DNA of 64,000 nucleotides from Thiomonas sp. FB-Cd (GCF_000733775.1 NZ_JPOE01000005.1:1-64000), one strand, 5' to 3'; shown: positions 54,268 to 64,000, numbered from the stretch's first letter. Notes: generated from the sequence alone by a model not told the origin. Made by a program: numbers and translations.

Positions 54268-55296
54268 TCAGGCGTTGAATGGTGTGAGAGGAGGCCTGCC
54301 TTGCAACACAGCGATCAAGTTGTCCACCGCCAACTTCACCATCGCGCGCCGGGTTGGGATACTGCTACTGGCGATATGCGGCGTGAGCACCACGCGGGGC
54401 GCAGCCAGCAGCGCCGGATTGACGTGGGGCTCACCTTCAAAGACATCCAGGCCCACTGCCCCCAAATGCCCACGGTGCAAAGCCCGCACGAGAGCCTCTT
54501 CATCAACCACGCCTCCGCGGGCGACGTTGATCAGCGTGGCCCCTTGCCGCATTGCCGCAATCTCACGCTCGCCAATCAGGTGACGCGCTGTGGGGGAGTA
54601 GGGTAATGCCAGCAGCACGTGATCGCTTTCGTGTAGCAGATCGTCGAGACCACGGTAGGCGGCGCGGCATTCGTGCTCAACTGTCGAAGGAAGCGGTTTG
54701 CGGTTGTGGTAGAGCACCTTCATCCCGAAGCCGAATGCGGCGCGGCGGGCAATTGCTTGACCGATGCGACCCATGCCAACGATGCCCAGCGTGGTGCCAT
54801 GAACGTCGCTACCGGCGAACAGGTCATAACTCCATTTGTGCCACTTTCCAGCGCGCAGATAGCGCTCCGCATCGCCGATTTGGCGCGCTGCCGCAAGCAA
54901 TAAAGCGAAGCCGAAATCAGCTGTCGTTTCGGTGAGCACGTCCGGCGCGTGAGTGACAATCACGCCGCGCACTGCACAGGCATCAAGGTCGATGTGATCG
55001 ACACCGACCGTCATCGTGCTGATCACGCGAAGATCAGGACAGGCGTCAAGCAACGTCGCATCGATGCGCTCGCTATTGGTGATGAATGCGCCATGCTTGT
55101 CGCGCAGCCGCGCGCGCAGCACCTCAGGCGGGTCGATACGGTCGTCCTGCGTGTACTCAACGTCGGCGACAGCCTGCAGCTTCTCCAAAATATCGGGAAA
55201 CACAGCACGCGCAACAAGCACCCGCGGACGCGTACCGCCCCCAAGGTTGAGTGAAGCACTGCGTGCGCCAAAGTCTTCTTCAGTCATTGTTGCCAT
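54268..55296 (-). CDS. D-2-hydroxyacid dehydrogenase (GhrB-like)
   Basis: 342 residues. Rossmann motif GIVGMGRIGQAIARRA, then VARGGVVDEEALVRAL, GLDVFEGEPHVNPAL and LTPHIASSS, the catalytic R/E/H arrangement of this family. The likely reaction is NAD(P)H-dependent reduction of glyoxylate or hydroxypyruvate; other 2-oxo acids are possible. I start at MATMTEED. The frame extends to 55422, but the extra residues look like read-through. In operon with rmuC. Confidence 0.85.
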   Translation of the reverse strand: MATMTEEDFGARSASLNLGGGTRPRVLVARAVFPDILEKLQAVADVEYTQDDRIDPPEVLRARLRDKHGAFITNSERIDATLLDACPDLRVISTMTVGVDHIDLDACAVRGVIVTHAPDVLTETTADFGFALLLAAARQIGDAERYLRAGKWHKWSYDLFAGSDVHGTTLGIVGMGRIGQAIARRAAFGFGMKVLYHNRKPLPSTVEHECRAAYRGLDDLLHESDHVLLALPYSPTARHLIGEREIAAMRQGATLINVARGGVVDEEALVRALHRGHLGAVGLDVFEGEPHVNPALLAAPRVVLTPHIASSSIPTRRAMVKLAVDNLIAVLQGRPPLTPFNA

Positions 55297-55535
55297 GTTG
55301 AGAGTTGAAGGCCAGGCCATCCCATCAAGAAACGGTGCCATGCCGAGGCTGAACGGCTCCGCACTGGCCTGGACGATGAATTGCGGCGTCGGTGCGCTCG
55401 CCAAGGGGTTCCGCGGCTGCAAGCTGACGCTTGGCTCCTCGGGCGTGCCTACCGCCGGCTTCTGCGCGCGCGATTGAAGAACGCCCTCTGGTCCGGTAGG
55501 TTGCCATGAGCAAGATGATAGAGGTGCCGTTGCGC

Positions 55536-56756
55536 TCAGCCGCCCTCGGGCTCTGTCTCCGGCAGCATGGTTTCAGGAGGAATCTGGAACACCTGGCGCA
55601 GATAAGTGACATAGGCCGGATCAAACACCTGATTCTTCCCTGGCGAGTCGCTAATCTTGGCCACGGGTTGACCATTGCAGCGCGTCATCTTGATGACCAT
55701 CTGGGCAGCCGGGTACCCGAGATCGTGCGTGAGATTCGTGCCGATGCCGAATGCAAGCTGGGCGCTGTCCTGGAACAGGCGGTACAGCTGCACAACCCTG
55801 TCGACCGTCAACGCATCGCTGAAGATCAAGGTTTTGGTCCGCGGATCGATCCGATGTTTCCGATAGTGCTCGATGACGGCCTCGGCCCATGCGATGGGGT
55901 CACCCGAATCGTGCCGTGCGCCGTCGAAAAGTTTGCAAAAGTACAGATCGAAATCACGCAGGAAGGCCTGCAAGCCGTATGCATCCGACAAAGCGATGCC
56001 AAGGTCACCGCGGTACTCATGGGCCCAGGTTTCCAGAGCAAACGTCTGGCTATCGCGCAAACGCGGACCCAGGGCTTGGCAAGCCTGGAGGTACTCGTGC
56101 GCCATTGTGCCCAGTGGCGTAAGTCCTAAGCGCATCGCGAACATCACATTACTGGTCCCAGCCAGTTGAACGCCGAGACCCGCCTTAAGCCTGGTCAGCA
56201 CTTCCTCGTGCCAGATCCGCGAGTAGCGCCTTCGGGTGCCATAGTCAGCGATGCGAACACCGTCGAAACCCGGCGCCTGCAGAGCACTGATCTTGTCGCT
56301 CAAGCGCTGGCGCCCTGCGGCGAGGTCGGGCGCGGGTTGCATGCCGCGGTAATACACCTCTTCCATGATGGCCAACAGGGGCACCTCAAAAAGGATCGTA
56401 TGCAACCACGGACCGCTGATACGCAGATCGATGCCACCCGTCGGGCGCCCCGTCGCATCAACGGCGGGCTGCACGTTTACAGCACGCGCATTGAGGTGGA
56501 ACAGGCCAAGAAAGTCAATAAAGTCGCTTTTGATGAAACGCAAGCTTCGCAGATAGTCCAGCTCTTCCTCGGTAAAGCGCAGACTGCACAGATGAGCGAT
56601 CTCGCCGCGGATGGCCTCAATATGCGGGGCGAGCAATACACCCGGCGTGCGGCAGGTAAACCGGTACTCCACCTGAGCGGCAGGGAAGTGATGCAGGGCG
56701 ACCTGCATCATCGTGAATTTGTAAAGGTCCGTGTCGAGTAAGGACTCGATGATCAT
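55536..56756 (-). CDS. pncB: Nicotinate phosphoribosyltransferase
   Basis: 406 residues. N-terminus [28 protein letters not shown], central [19 protein letters not shown] segment and [14 protein letters not shown], and [14 protein letters not shown] with C-terminal [12 protein letters not shown]. It makes nicotinate mononucleotide in NAD salvage, with the phosphohistidine in the RRRYS-HxE region. Complete, in its own unit between ghrB and the nitroreductase. Confidence 0.93.
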   Translation of the reverse strand: MIIESLLDTDLYKFTMMQVALHHFPAAQVEYRFTCRTPGVLLAPHIEAIRGEIAHLCSLRFTEEELDYLRSLRFIKSDFIDFLGLFHLNARAVNVQPAVDATGRPTGGIDLRISGPWLHTILFEVPLLAIMEEVYYRGMQPAPDLAAGRQRLSDKISALQAPGFDGVRIADYGTRRRYSRIWHEEVLTRLKAGLGVQLAGTSNVMFAMRLGLTPLGTMAHEYLQACQALGPRLRDSQTFALETWAHEYRGDLGIALSDAYGLQAFLRDFDLYFCKLFDGARHDSGDPIAWAEAVIEHYRKHRIDPRTKTLIFSDALTVDRVVQLYRLFQDSAQLAFGIGTNLTHDLGYPAAQMVIKMTRCNGQPVAKISDSPGKNQVFDPAYVTYLRQVFQIPPETMLPETEPEGG

Positions 56757-56949
56757 CGCAATGCACTCAGTTTTTTGTCACAAGATGCTCGGTGTCGCGC
56801 CGCACCCTCGAATCGGCTGACGGCATCTTCCGTGCAGGCCACACTGCTGGGTTTTGCGTTTGTGCATTCTCGATCAGCCGCCTCCCCCATTCCAGCACCC
56901 GGCGCCGGGCACCGCGATGCCCGCCCCATCGAACGCAGCCCGCACCGCT

Positions 56950-57664
56950 CATGTTTCGTAAAAGCGCGCGAACTCGGCTACGGGAACACGTTCGGAGACC
57001 AGGGAATTCTCGACGGCCCGGGGTCAGCATGGCCGAGAGACATGCCGCACACCACTTGCTGCTGCTCGGACAAACACAATTCCTGTTCGATGATGCGGTG
57101 GAACTGTGTGAAGGCAGCCTGGGGGCAGGTGTCTAGCCCCCTGGCGCGAGCGGCAATCATGATGTTTTGCAGAAACATGCCATAGTCCAGCCAACTCCCC
57201 TGTTCCATGATGCGCTCAATCGTGAACATCAACCCCACCGGCGCGTCGAAAAACAGATAATTCCGACGATGCTGAGCGTGCATGGCCAACTTGTCGCCCT
57301 TGTGAATGCCCAGCAATCCATACAGATCCCAGCCCACCTTGCGCCGACGCTCGATATAGGGTGCAACCCATTGCCGCGGGTAATAGGCGTATTCCTCGCT
57401 GTGCTGCGCAGCCTGTGCGGGATCGTCATACGCGCTGACAATGCGGTGGCTTAGACGTTCCTTCGCGGCACCGAGGAGCACGTGCACCTGCCAGGGTTGC
57501 GTGTTCGTACCGGAAGGCGCGCGCGAGGCAACGCGCAGGATGTCTTCAATCACGGCCCGTGGCACCGGCGTGTCCAGGAAGCGGCGGATCGAGCGCCGCG
57601 AGATGATGGCTGCGTCTACGGCTGCTGCATCAGTGGAGAGCAAATGACGTGTCGGAGGTGTCAT
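56950..57664 (-). pseudogene. Nitroreductase-family flavoprotein with C-terminal frameshift
   Basis: The start MTPPTRHLLST is followed by IISRRSIRRFLDTPVPRAVIEDILRVASRAPSGTNTQPWQVHV, the FMN-binding family start. The end reads …MSLGHADPGPSRIPWSPNVFP and stops at 56,978. One missing G in the CCCGGGG run (57016-57022) would restore GHADPGAVENSLVSERVPVAEFARFYET* with a stop at 56,950, the normal family end. The fold is otherwise complete; as read, the last 20 residues are altered. 10 bp separate it from the HDAC-family gene. Confidence 0.85.
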
Positions 57665-57674
57665 GCGACCGAGT

Positions 57675-58601
57675 TTAGGGCCTGCGCTCGCGCCATGCGC
57701 TCCAACGGGCATGGGCCTGCAAAGCGAGCTGCACGGTGCAGCTCTGGATGGCGACGGTATCGGCAATAGGCTGCGCGTAGCCTCCCGCCATGGCCACGGC
57801 GACTGGAATGCGGCGACGCCATGCGGCGTCGAACACGGTTGCGTCGCGCAACGCAAGGCCCTCCATGCTCAGGGCTAGCCGGCCCAGGCGATCGCCTGCA
57901 TACGGGTCCGCGCCAGCGAGAAAAATGATGAGTGCGGGGTCAAACGCCCGAAACATCGTCTGCAGTGCACCCTCCAGCGCTTGCAGATAGGTCTCGTCGG
58001 ACGCCTCATCAGCAAGCTCGACATCCAGATGACTCCTGCACTTGCGAAACGGAAAATTCTTAGCCGCGTGGACCGATAGCGTGAAGACGTGCGGATCGTT
58101 GCCCAAAATGGCTGCTGTGCCGTCGCCCTGGTGGACGTCCAGATCGACAACCGCCACCGGTAAGCGCTGTGCGCCGCGCTCTTGCTGAAGCACACGCACG
58201 GCCAGCGCGACGTCATTGAACACGCAAAATCCACGGCCCCGATCGGCGTGAGCATGGTGAGTGCCTCCAGCAAGGTTCATGGCGATGCCCTCGTCCAGGG
58301 CAGCGACCGCCGCAGCCAGAGTCCCTCCGGCAGAGTGCAAACTACGCTGCACCAGAGCCAGCGACCAGGGAAAGCCGATCTCCCGCTGTTCCGCTGCGCT
58401 CAGGTGACCGTCGCGCACGCGCCACAGATAACTTGCCTCATGCACCAATTGCAGATCGCGCCATGTCGCTGGGGGTGCATCCCGAAGTTCCAGACCCTGG
58501 AGGCCCTTCACCGCCTCGCGCAGCAACGCGTACTTTGACGCCGGGAACCGGTGCCCGGGAGGCAACTGCAAGGGGAAGTGGTCGCTTGTGTAGGTTTTCA
58601 C
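57675..58601 (-). CDS. Histone deacetylase-family protein (acetoin utilization-like)
   Basis: 308 residues. The zinc and catalytic residues are visible: HHAHADRGRGFCVFNDVALA, VVDLDVHQGDGTAAI with the metal-binding D and H, and LAGADPYAGDRLGRLALSMEGLALRD. It is a Zn-dependent deacylase of the AcuC/HDAC group; the substrate (protein, polyamine or small molecule) is unknown. In operon with the nitroreductase. Starts MKTYTSDHFPLQLP. Confidence 0.87.
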   Translation of the reverse strand: MKTYTSDHFPLQLPPGHRFPASKYALLREAVKGLQGLELRDAPPATWRDLQLVHEASYLWRVRDGHLSAAEQREIGFPWSLALVQRSLHSAGGTLAAAVAALDEGIAMNLAGGTHHAHADRGRGFCVFNDVALAVRVLQQERGAQRLPVAVVDLDVHQGDGTAAILGNDPHVFTLSVHAAKNFPFRKCRSHLDVELADEASDETYLQALEGALQTMFRAFDPALIIFLAGADPYAGDRLGRLALSMEGLALRDATVFDAAWRRRIPVAVAMAGGYAQPIADTVAIQSCTVQLALQAHARWSAWRERRP

Positions 58602-58766
58602 AATTTGCTGCGATACAACATCATTCTGGGGAACCCAAATGCGAACAATCCACGGATGCGATCAAATTGGCCAGCAGCACAACCCGCCGAAGATCCGCCT
58701 AACGCTTTGTTTAACAACGCATTTCATCGCTCTCATCACGATTTGTTGCGTCGCACAAAAAAATTC

Positions 58767-58794
58767 TTGACATCCTGGATCAAGGCTCTAGAAT
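58767..58794 (+). promoter_or_regulatory. sigma70 promoter of the phasin gene
   Basis: TTGACA, 16 bp, TAGAAT, about 120 bp before the phasin ATG. The 313-bp region between the HDAC-family gene and phasin otherwise holds no gene; a leader of about 110 nt is implied. Confidence 0.75.
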
Positions 58795-58914
58795 TCGAAT
58801 TGTGCATTGCACCAATAAGCATGCGACGAAAGAGATCGGTGTCATCGAATTGACTTGGTCCCGGGTCAAAATGCGCATGCAGTCCTGTTCAACTTTAGAA
58901 GCGTAGGAGCCCCC

Positions 58915-59469
58915 ATGATGACCCCCGAACAAATGATCGCCGCACAGAAGTCGCAACTCGAAGCCATCTTTGCCCTAAGTGGTAAAGCAGTCGAAGGCTT
59001 GGAAAAGATGGTCGAACTCAATATGCAGACATTGAAGACCGCCATGCACGAAACGTCGGATGCCACGATGGCAGCGCTGTCGGTCAAGGATATTCAAGAA
59101 TTGACCGCGTTGCAGCCGAACCTGGCACAGCCGATGGCCGAAAAGTTGCTGTCGTATTCGCATCATCTCTACGAGATCGCATCTGGCACGCAAGCCGAAT
59201 TCGCCAAGGCCATCGAAGCCAACGTTGCCGAAGCGCACAAGAAGATGCAATCCGTGGTGGACACTGCCGTCAAGAATGCCCCGGCCGGTAGCGAAACTGC
59301 CGTGGCGATGATGAAAAGCGCATTGAGCGCGGCCAACAACGCCTACGACACCGTTCAAAAGGCCAGCAAGCAGGCCGCTGAAGTGGTTGAAGCCAATTTC
59401 AATACTGTCACCAATACCGCCATGAAGGCTGCACAAAGTACGACGCGTGGCAAGCGCGCCGCAGCCTGA
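58915..59469 (+). CDS. phaP: Phasin (polyhydroxyalkanoate granule protein)
   Basis: 184 residues, all helical. MMTPEQMIAAQKSQLEAIFALSGKAVEGLEKMVELNMQ is the PhaP/TIGR01841-type start, followed by SVKDIQELTALQPNLAQPMAEKLLSYSHHLYEIASGTQAEF. The tail is alanine-rich and basic (TTRGKRAAA). It coats PHA granules and controls their size. The ribosome binding site AGGAG lies 5 bp upstream. Strong promoter and terminator suggest high expression. Confidence 0.9.
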   Translation: MMTPEQMIAAQKSQLEAIFALSGKAVEGLEKMVELNMQTLKTAMHETSDATMAALSVKDIQELTALQPNLAQPMAEKLLSYSHHLYEIASGTQAEFAKAIEANVAEAHKKMQSVVDTAVKNAPAGSETAVAMMKSALSAANNAYDTVQKASKQAAEVVEANFNTVTNTAMKAAQSTTRGKRAAA

Positions 59470-59538
59470 GTGATGTAACGATCAAGGCTGCCCACTCAGC
59501 CTGAACAATTGTCTCCTCGGTACTTCCCAGTACCTTCT

Positions 59539-59567
59539 AGCCGGTCAGATCTGACCGGCTTTTTTTT
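59539..59567 (+). terminator. Rho-independent terminator of phaP
   Basis: AGCCGGTCAG/CTGACCGGCT, a 10-bp stem followed by eight Ts. The remaining 240 bp up to panE hold nothing I recognise. Confidence 0.92.
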
Positions 59568-59809
59568 GGGCATCGCAGCGGCCCGCTTTGCGCGAATGGC
59601 TCAACGCCAGGGTTCGGCTTGATGGTTCGGCAACGTCCATCCTTTGGACATCGCCGGATCAGGGCCAAGACAGACCGCTCGCTTCGCCCCTCAATCGCGG
59701 GGACGGGGTCAACACGCGCAGCCCTCTCCGGGAGCCCCACTCAACCCGCCGCCCTACTGCCACCCGGATCGGATCTGGCTCGCCGGACCGTTGTGTGGAA
59801 GGCCACCTT

Positions 59810-60814
59810 TCATGCTCCGGAAACGGATTGACTTGTGCGCTTGTCCAACTCGCTCAGCAACGCGAGCAAAGCTTCGGACAGCGGCGTGGCGAGTCCGGCA
59901 CGCCGCGCCAGTTCCACTGGCGCGCCCAGCAAGGCCTGAACTTCGAGCGGCCTTCGACTCTCCAGGTCCTGGAGAGTCGAAGGCTTGACAGGGCCAATGG
60001 CGCGCCCGATTGCGATGCGTCGATCAGGATCGACCTGCGGATCGCAACCGAACGCCTGTGCGAGGGCGATGAGCTCAATCATCACCCCGCGCACCAGGTC
60101 CAGCAGACCCGCATTGGCGCAGATCTGATCCATGCGAGCGCGAGTGAGCGCAGCAACCGGATTGAACGCAGCGTTGCCAATGAGTTTCATCCACACGGCG
60201 TCGCGGATCCGATCCGTGCTCTGCGGATCACAACCCGCACCGCGCAAAACATCGGCCAGCGCGCTCACCCGATCGCTTGCCCGGTGCGTGATTTCGCCGA
60301 TGATGTACCGGTACTGCCCATTTGCCGTAATGTGGCCCGGTGCCGTGAGTTCCGCAGAGCCGTGGACAACACACCCGATCAGATGCGCTGCATCCAGCTC
60401 GCTTGCCATGCTTCCGTCTCCATCGAGGCAGGCAATGCGGGCCCAACTGCCATCGCGCTCGCGAGCAAAAGCACTGGAATCATGCTGAAAGTACCACCAA
60501 GGTATGCCGTTAATTGCAGGCAGAACCATGGTGTCTGGTCGCAACATTCCCCGAAGACGGGGCAACAGCGACGGGATTTGATGCGCTTTAACACCCAGCA
60601 CGACCAGGTCCTGCGGCCCGAAGTCCTCCGGTCGATCACTTGCGTGCGGATGCACGGTCGTTGTACCGGACGGGTCATGCAGCGTCAGCCCCTCACGCAC
60701 GATGGTCTGCATGTGCACACCGCGCGCGACAACACCTACCGCATGCCCCGCATGGGCAAGCTTCACCGCCATGCTGCCGCCAATCGCACCGGCCCCCACC
60801 ACGACGATCTGCAT
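59810..60814 (-). CDS. panE: 2-Dehydropantoate 2-reductase family
   Basis: 334 residues. N-terminal MQIVVVGAGAIGGSMAVKLAHAG (NADP-binding glycine motif), then LVVLGVKAHQIPSLLPRL, and the C-terminal WMKLIGNAAFNPVAALTRARMDQI with the catalytic Lys and Asn. It reduces ketopantoate to pantoate in CoA synthesis or acts on a related 2-oxo acid. A GGAG site precedes the ATG by 7 bp; the frame extends to 60889 but without a site. Confidence 0.87.
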   Translation of the reverse strand: MQIVVVGAGAIGGSMAVKLAHAGHAVGVVARGVHMQTIVREGLTLHDPSGTTTVHPHASDRPEDFGPQDLVVLGVKAHQIPSLLPRLRGMLRPDTMVLPAINGIPWWYFQHDSSAFARERDGSWARIACLDGDGSMASELDAAHLIGCVVHGSAELTAPGHITANGQYRYIIGEITHRASDRVSALADVLRGAGCDPQSTDRIRDAVWMKLIGNAAFNPVAALTRARMDQICANAGLLDLVRGVMIELIALAQAFGCDPQVDPDRRIAIGRAIGPVKPSTLQDLESRRPLEVQALLGAPVELARRAGLATPLSEALLALLSELDKRTSQSVSGA

Positions 60815-60960
60815 CCCTTGGCTCCAATAGTCGCTTAGCATCGTACAAACTTTCACCGCATCCCTATGGCACGCGACCGACAGCACCATGCGCAGTGGGC
60901 GAAGATCACGCCCAGGTTTTCTGAACCAATGCCGCGGCGCCGCCTACAACCTAACCCGCC

Positions 60961-63129
60961 ATGAATCCCCTACCTGCGCTCAGCCGTGTCGTGTTGAGCC
61001 GTTCATTCACCTCAGGGCTTATATCAGCCATCGGGGTCTTGGCTATGGGGCTTCTCGGCTATGCCGTGGGCGGGATGGCCTTCGCGGTACCGCTTGGCAG
61101 CGGGGCCTTGACCATCTGTTTCGCCGATAACCCAGCACCACTGCGTGTGAAAACGGTGGAACTGCTCTTTTCCACCTTTGCCGGCGGGCTGTACTTTGCG
61201 CTCGTATGGGCGAGTCTCGGCCGCCCATGGCTGCAGTTGCTGCTGGTACCGCTGCTCGGATTCGGCGCGGGACTCGTGAGCCTGTGGGGCAAGCGTGCCG
61301 TGGCAATGAGCTTCAGCCTTCTTTTCATCGCCATCATCACCCTGGGGGCGTACGCTGCGCCCGACCTTCCCAGCTACGTGCTCGGCGTTACGAATTTCCT
61401 GGTTGGCGGGCTGCTGTATACCGGCTATGCGCTATTGCTGAGTCGCATCTTGCGCAACCGCACCAAACAGCAAGCGCTCGCCGAACTGCTCGATGCTCTT
61501 GCGGCTTACATGGCTTGGCAAAGCGACTTCTACCAGCTGCAAACCGCCGACGATGAGACCGTAGGCCGGGCGGCCGCGCTGCAGGGCGCGGCCAATGATG
61601 CACTTCAGTCCGCGCGTGACCTGGTTCTGCGCGAACGGGAGCGCCCACTGGATGCGGTGTGGACGCGCATGCTTCTTGACATGCTTGACCTCTTCGAGGC
61701 GCAATTGGCGGCCCAAACGGACTCCCTTTTGTTGCGGCAGCAATTTGAAGGCACCGATGTGCTGGATGCGCTTCATGCTGGCACAGCGCAGACCGCATCC
61801 GCGCTCTCGGCGCTGGCGCTGGCGCTACTGCACAGCCGCGAGCTCGACGCACCGGCGCCCGACCCCGCGCGCTGGATTGCCGTGGGCCGGCAGGGAGATG
61901 ATCTGCTGCGTGCAGCACGCACCCCGCAAACTGAACAGGCCCGAGCTGCTCTTGGTTCGTTACTGCACACTTTGCGTGAAATCGACCAATGGGTCCAGAG
62001 TCTGCAAGCCACCTACGCCTCGCGCGACAAGGCCGTGGACCAGCCCGCCCTGCCCGACGTGAACCTGTTCGTGAGCGCTTGGCGTTACGAACCGCGCCAG
62101 CTCCTCGCGCATCTTCGCCTACGCTCCCCCATCTTCCGGCACGCGGTAAGACTCGGGCTTTCCCTTCTCTGCGGCCTCTTGGTGGCGCGCCTTCTTTTCG
62201 CGCATCAGACGCATGATTACTGGATCTTGCTGACCATCGCGGTGATTTTGCGCCCGAACTATGGCGTCACACGTCAGCGCCTTAAAGACCGGCTATTGGG
62301 CACGCTGATCGGTTGTCTTTTCGTGGCTTTTTTGCTGAACCTTCATCTCGGCCTTCCCACATTACTTGGGGCGCTATTCCTAGCCTTGACTTTTGCGCGC
62401 ACCTTCGTCACAACCAATTTCCGCTTCACGGCAATCGCCGCTAGCGTCCAATCGCTCCTTCTGGCGCGGCTGCTGGAGGGGGATGTCCGGTTCTTGGTCA
62501 ATCAGCGACTGATTGATACCGTGATTGGCGCGGCGCTGGCATGGGGCTTCAGCTATCTGCTCCCGCGCTGGGAGTACCAAGATGCACCGAGCCAGGTTGC
62601 CGCACTGATGCGAGCTCAACGAGACTATGCCCAAGCGGTGCTGGCAGTCGAGCAATCCGACGAACGCACCTTTCGCATCGCGCGTAAGCACCTCTTTGAC
62701 ACCCTTGCCGCCATAACCAGCCTTTACGTTCGCATGCTCGAGGAACCCGCTCGGCAGCGGCGCGCGCTGCGCAGCCTCGGTCGGCTCATCACCCATAGTT
62801 ATCTTCTCGCTGCGCATCTGGCATCGATGCGTGTCCTGCGCGCAGTGCGCGCCAAGCGCCTGACGCGGCAGGCAATTGATGCGTTGATCGCGCCGACGCG
62901 CAATGGGGTGCTGCAGCAGCTTGCGCCCACAGGCTCCGATACGCTTGGTGGACTCCCGATTTCACCTGATGCTTTCGTAGCACCTGGCATTGCAGATGCC
63001 GGTGCAACCGTGGATCCGCTCGCGCGTCGCCTGCAGCTGATTGGGCACGAGGCAGCGCTCATACGGGAGATCAGCCAAAGCGTGAAGTTCGAGCTCCATA
63101 CCCCTGCACGCGACGGGCCATCCAATTGA
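60961..63129 (+). CDS. FUSC-family inner membrane protein (YccS-like)
   Basis: 722 residues. Two blocks of about five to six membrane segments (residues about 15-165 and about 390-520), separated by a cytoplasmic helical part of about 220 residues. The second block ends with the family's ILRPNYGVTRQRLKDRLLGTLIG. Related proteins are thought to export aromatic acids or to act in efflux. The cargo here is unknown. Confidence 0.85.
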   Translation: MNPLPALSRVVLSRSFTSGLISAIGVLAMGLLGYAVGGMAFAVPLGSGALTICFADNPAPLRVKTVELLFSTFAGGLYFALVWASLGRPWLQLLLVPLLGFGAGLVSLWGKRAVAMSFSLLFIAIITLGAYAAPDLPSYVLGVTNFLVGGLLYTGYALLLSRILRNRTKQQALAELLDALAAYMAWQSDFYQLQTADDETVGRAAALQGAANDALQSARDLVLRERERPLDAVWTRMLLDMLDLFEAQLAAQTDSLLLRQQFEGTDVLDALHAGTAQTASALSALALALLHSRELDAPAPDPARWIAVGRQGDDLLRAARTPQTEQARAALGSLLHTLREIDQWVQSLQATYASRDKAVDQPALPDVNLFVSAWRYEPRQLLAHLRLRSPIFRHAVRLGLSLLCGLLVARLLFAHQTHDYWILLTIAVILRPNYGVTRQRLKDRLLGTLIGCLFVAFLLNLHLGLPTLLGALFLALTFARTFVTTNFRFTAIAASVQSLLLARLLEGDVRFLVNQRLIDTVIGAALAWGFSYLLPRWEYQDAPSQVAALMRAQRDYAQAVLAVEQSDERTFRIARKHLFDTLAAITSLYVRMLEEPARQRRALRSLGRLITHSYLLAAHLASMRVLRAVRAKRLTRQAIDALIAPTRNGVLQQLAPTGSDTLGGLPISPDAFVAPGIADAGATVDPLARRLQLIGHEAALIREISQSVKFELHTPARDGPSN

Positions 63130-63190
63130 CATCTGCTCACAAACCCCACTGCCATTAGGCTTGCGGGCTGGTTTGCTGACTCCCTCGTCC

Positions 63191-64000
63191 ATGTCCTCTT
63201 CAACTCTTGCCACGCCTGCGCCCAGCGCGCCGGCGATGCAACGCGCTTTCTTGCCGCTGATGGCCATCGCCTGCGGTGTGGCCGTGGCCAACATCTATTA
63301 CGTGCAGCCTTTGTTGGAACAGCTGGCTGTATCGTTTCATAGCACGGTGGCGAACATTGCTTCAATCCCCACCGCAACCCAGGCTGGCTTCGCTTGCGGG
63401 CTGATTGGCCTCGGGCCCTTGGGCGACCGCTATCCGCGCCACCGCGTCATCCTCGGCATGGGTGCAGCCCTGGTTGTCATGCTGAGCCTGGCGGCAATGG
63501 CGCCCTCCGTGACCGTGCTCGCCATTGCCAGTTTCGGCGTGGGGCTCATGGCCTCGATCGCGCAGCAGATCGTGCCATTGGTGGCGCATCTTGCGCCGGT
63601 ACAGAAACGCGGGCGCGCCGTAGGCTTGGTGATGAGCGGGTTGCTGATCGGAATTCTGGGCGGCCGAGTTCTGGGCGGCTTGGTGGGTCAAGCCGCCGGT
63701 TGGCGCGCGGTATTCGGCATGGCCACCCTGCTGAACGTATGCTCGCTCGGAATGCTGTGGCGAACCCTCCCTCGTTTGCCAGCCGACGACACCTCGGCGC
63801 AAACCTATGCGCACCTTGTCGCCTCAACCTTGAGCCAGTTCGGCAAATACGCCGAACTGCGTGCGGCTGGCATCACCGGTGGCCTTTTCTTTGGATCATT
63901 CAGCGTCTTCTGGGTGGGGCTCACGCCTTTGCTCCACAGCCCGGCCTACCGACTCGGGCCGGCAGTCGCGGGGTTGTTCGGAATCCTCGGTCTGACCGGG
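63191..64000 (+). CDS. MFS transporter, 3' part beyond window edge
   Basis: 270 codons are visible. The N-terminus MSSSTLATPAPS is followed by membrane segments. The MFS loop 2/3 motif is GPLGDRYPRHRVI, and the segment VANIYYVQPLLEQLA is typical of the drug-H+ antiporter subgroup. The last third is outside the window. The substrate is not determinable. Confidence 0.87.
   Translation, partial: MSSSTLATPAPSAPAMQRAFLPLMAIACGVAVANIYYVQPLLEQLAVSFHSTVANIASIPTATQAGFACGLIGLGPLGDRYPRHRVILGMGAALVVMLSLAAMAPSVTVLAIASFGVGLMASIAQQIVPLVAHLAPVQKRGRAVGLVMSGLLIGILGGRVLGGLVGQAAGWRAVFGMATLLNVCSLGMLWRTLPRLPADDTSAQTYAHLVASTLSQFGKYAELRAAGITGGLFFGSFSVFWVGLTPLLHSPAYRLGPAVAGLFGILGLTG

Noticed and set aside
59588..60838. 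416-codon open frame on the plus strand
   Set aside because: Antisense to panE and low complexity; panE has all family motifs and a ribosome binding site.
1..64000. CRISPR array
   Set aside because: No set of regularly spaced direct repeats of 23-45 bp with unique spacers was seen. The 8-bp arrays are too short in pitch.

Overview
The window reads as high-GC betaproteobacterial DNA, most likely Burkholderiales. EarP next to an EF-P with Arg32 in an S-R-G-G-R loop, a PhaP-type phasin, a cobalamin-dependent ribonucleotide reductase, the fimT-pilV-pilW-pilX-pilY1 minor pilin cluster and the hupB/ppiD neighbourhood all fit that order. A Thiomonas-like genus is only a guess from overall feel. The window has two parts: positions 1 to about 32,330 are accessory DNA of an integrated element, and 32,330 to 64,000 are core chromosome.

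Integrated element (1-32,332, left end outside the window). A tyrosine recombinase (30,492-32,225) points away from tRNA-His(GTG), whose 3' end at 32,330 is the probable attachment site. The backbone has a wHTH replication-relaxation-like protein, an SSB-like OB-fold protein, an XRE-type regulator, an AlpA-like HTH, RepA- and RepC-like proteins of the IncQ type, and a large P-loop ATPase near the integrase. The 3' part of repC carries iteron-like repeats and is followed by a strong hairpin, a candidate replication origin. No relaxase, primase RepB or secretion genes lie in the window.

The cargo is a defence and repair island: an orphan AbiEi antitoxin; a YhaO/YhaN (SbcCD-like) pair with a frameshift in yhaN; a translationally coupled pair of unknown genes (43 and 174 aa); a P-loop kinase; a protein with a ScoMcrA-like head and a DUF3883 nuclease-like end; a PepSY protein; and a type I restriction-modification operon (hsdM-hsdS-HNH-GIY-YIG-hsdR). 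These are followed by a lower-GC DUF5677-like gene and a prokaryotic viperin (radical SAM antiviral enzyme). Two intergenic regions hold an unusual mirror array: three GTAAC boxes at about 8-bp pitch facing three GTTAC boxes at exactly 8-bp pitch. I cannot match this to a known element.

Core chromosome. On the minus strand lie udg (type 5), uvrC, pgsA, a tartrate/D-malate dehydrogenase, hupB, tRNA-Val(TAC), ppiD and tRNA-His. On the plus strand, earP (frameshifted) and efp form the EF-P rhamnosylation pair. Next comes the minor pilin operon fimT-pilV-pilW-pilX-pilY1, with pilX split by a 1,932-bp IS1634-like insertion that left a 4-bp duplication. Then follow nrdJ, rmuC, a 2-hydroxyacid dehydrogenase, pncB, a nitroreductase (frameshifted near its end), an HDAC-family deacetylase, a phasin with a clear sigma70 promoter and terminator, panE, a FUSC membrane protein and a partial MFS transporter.

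Three otherwise intact genes (yhaN, earP, nitroreductase) each carry an indel in a G/C context. Sequencing or assembly error should be excluded before calling them pseudogenes.
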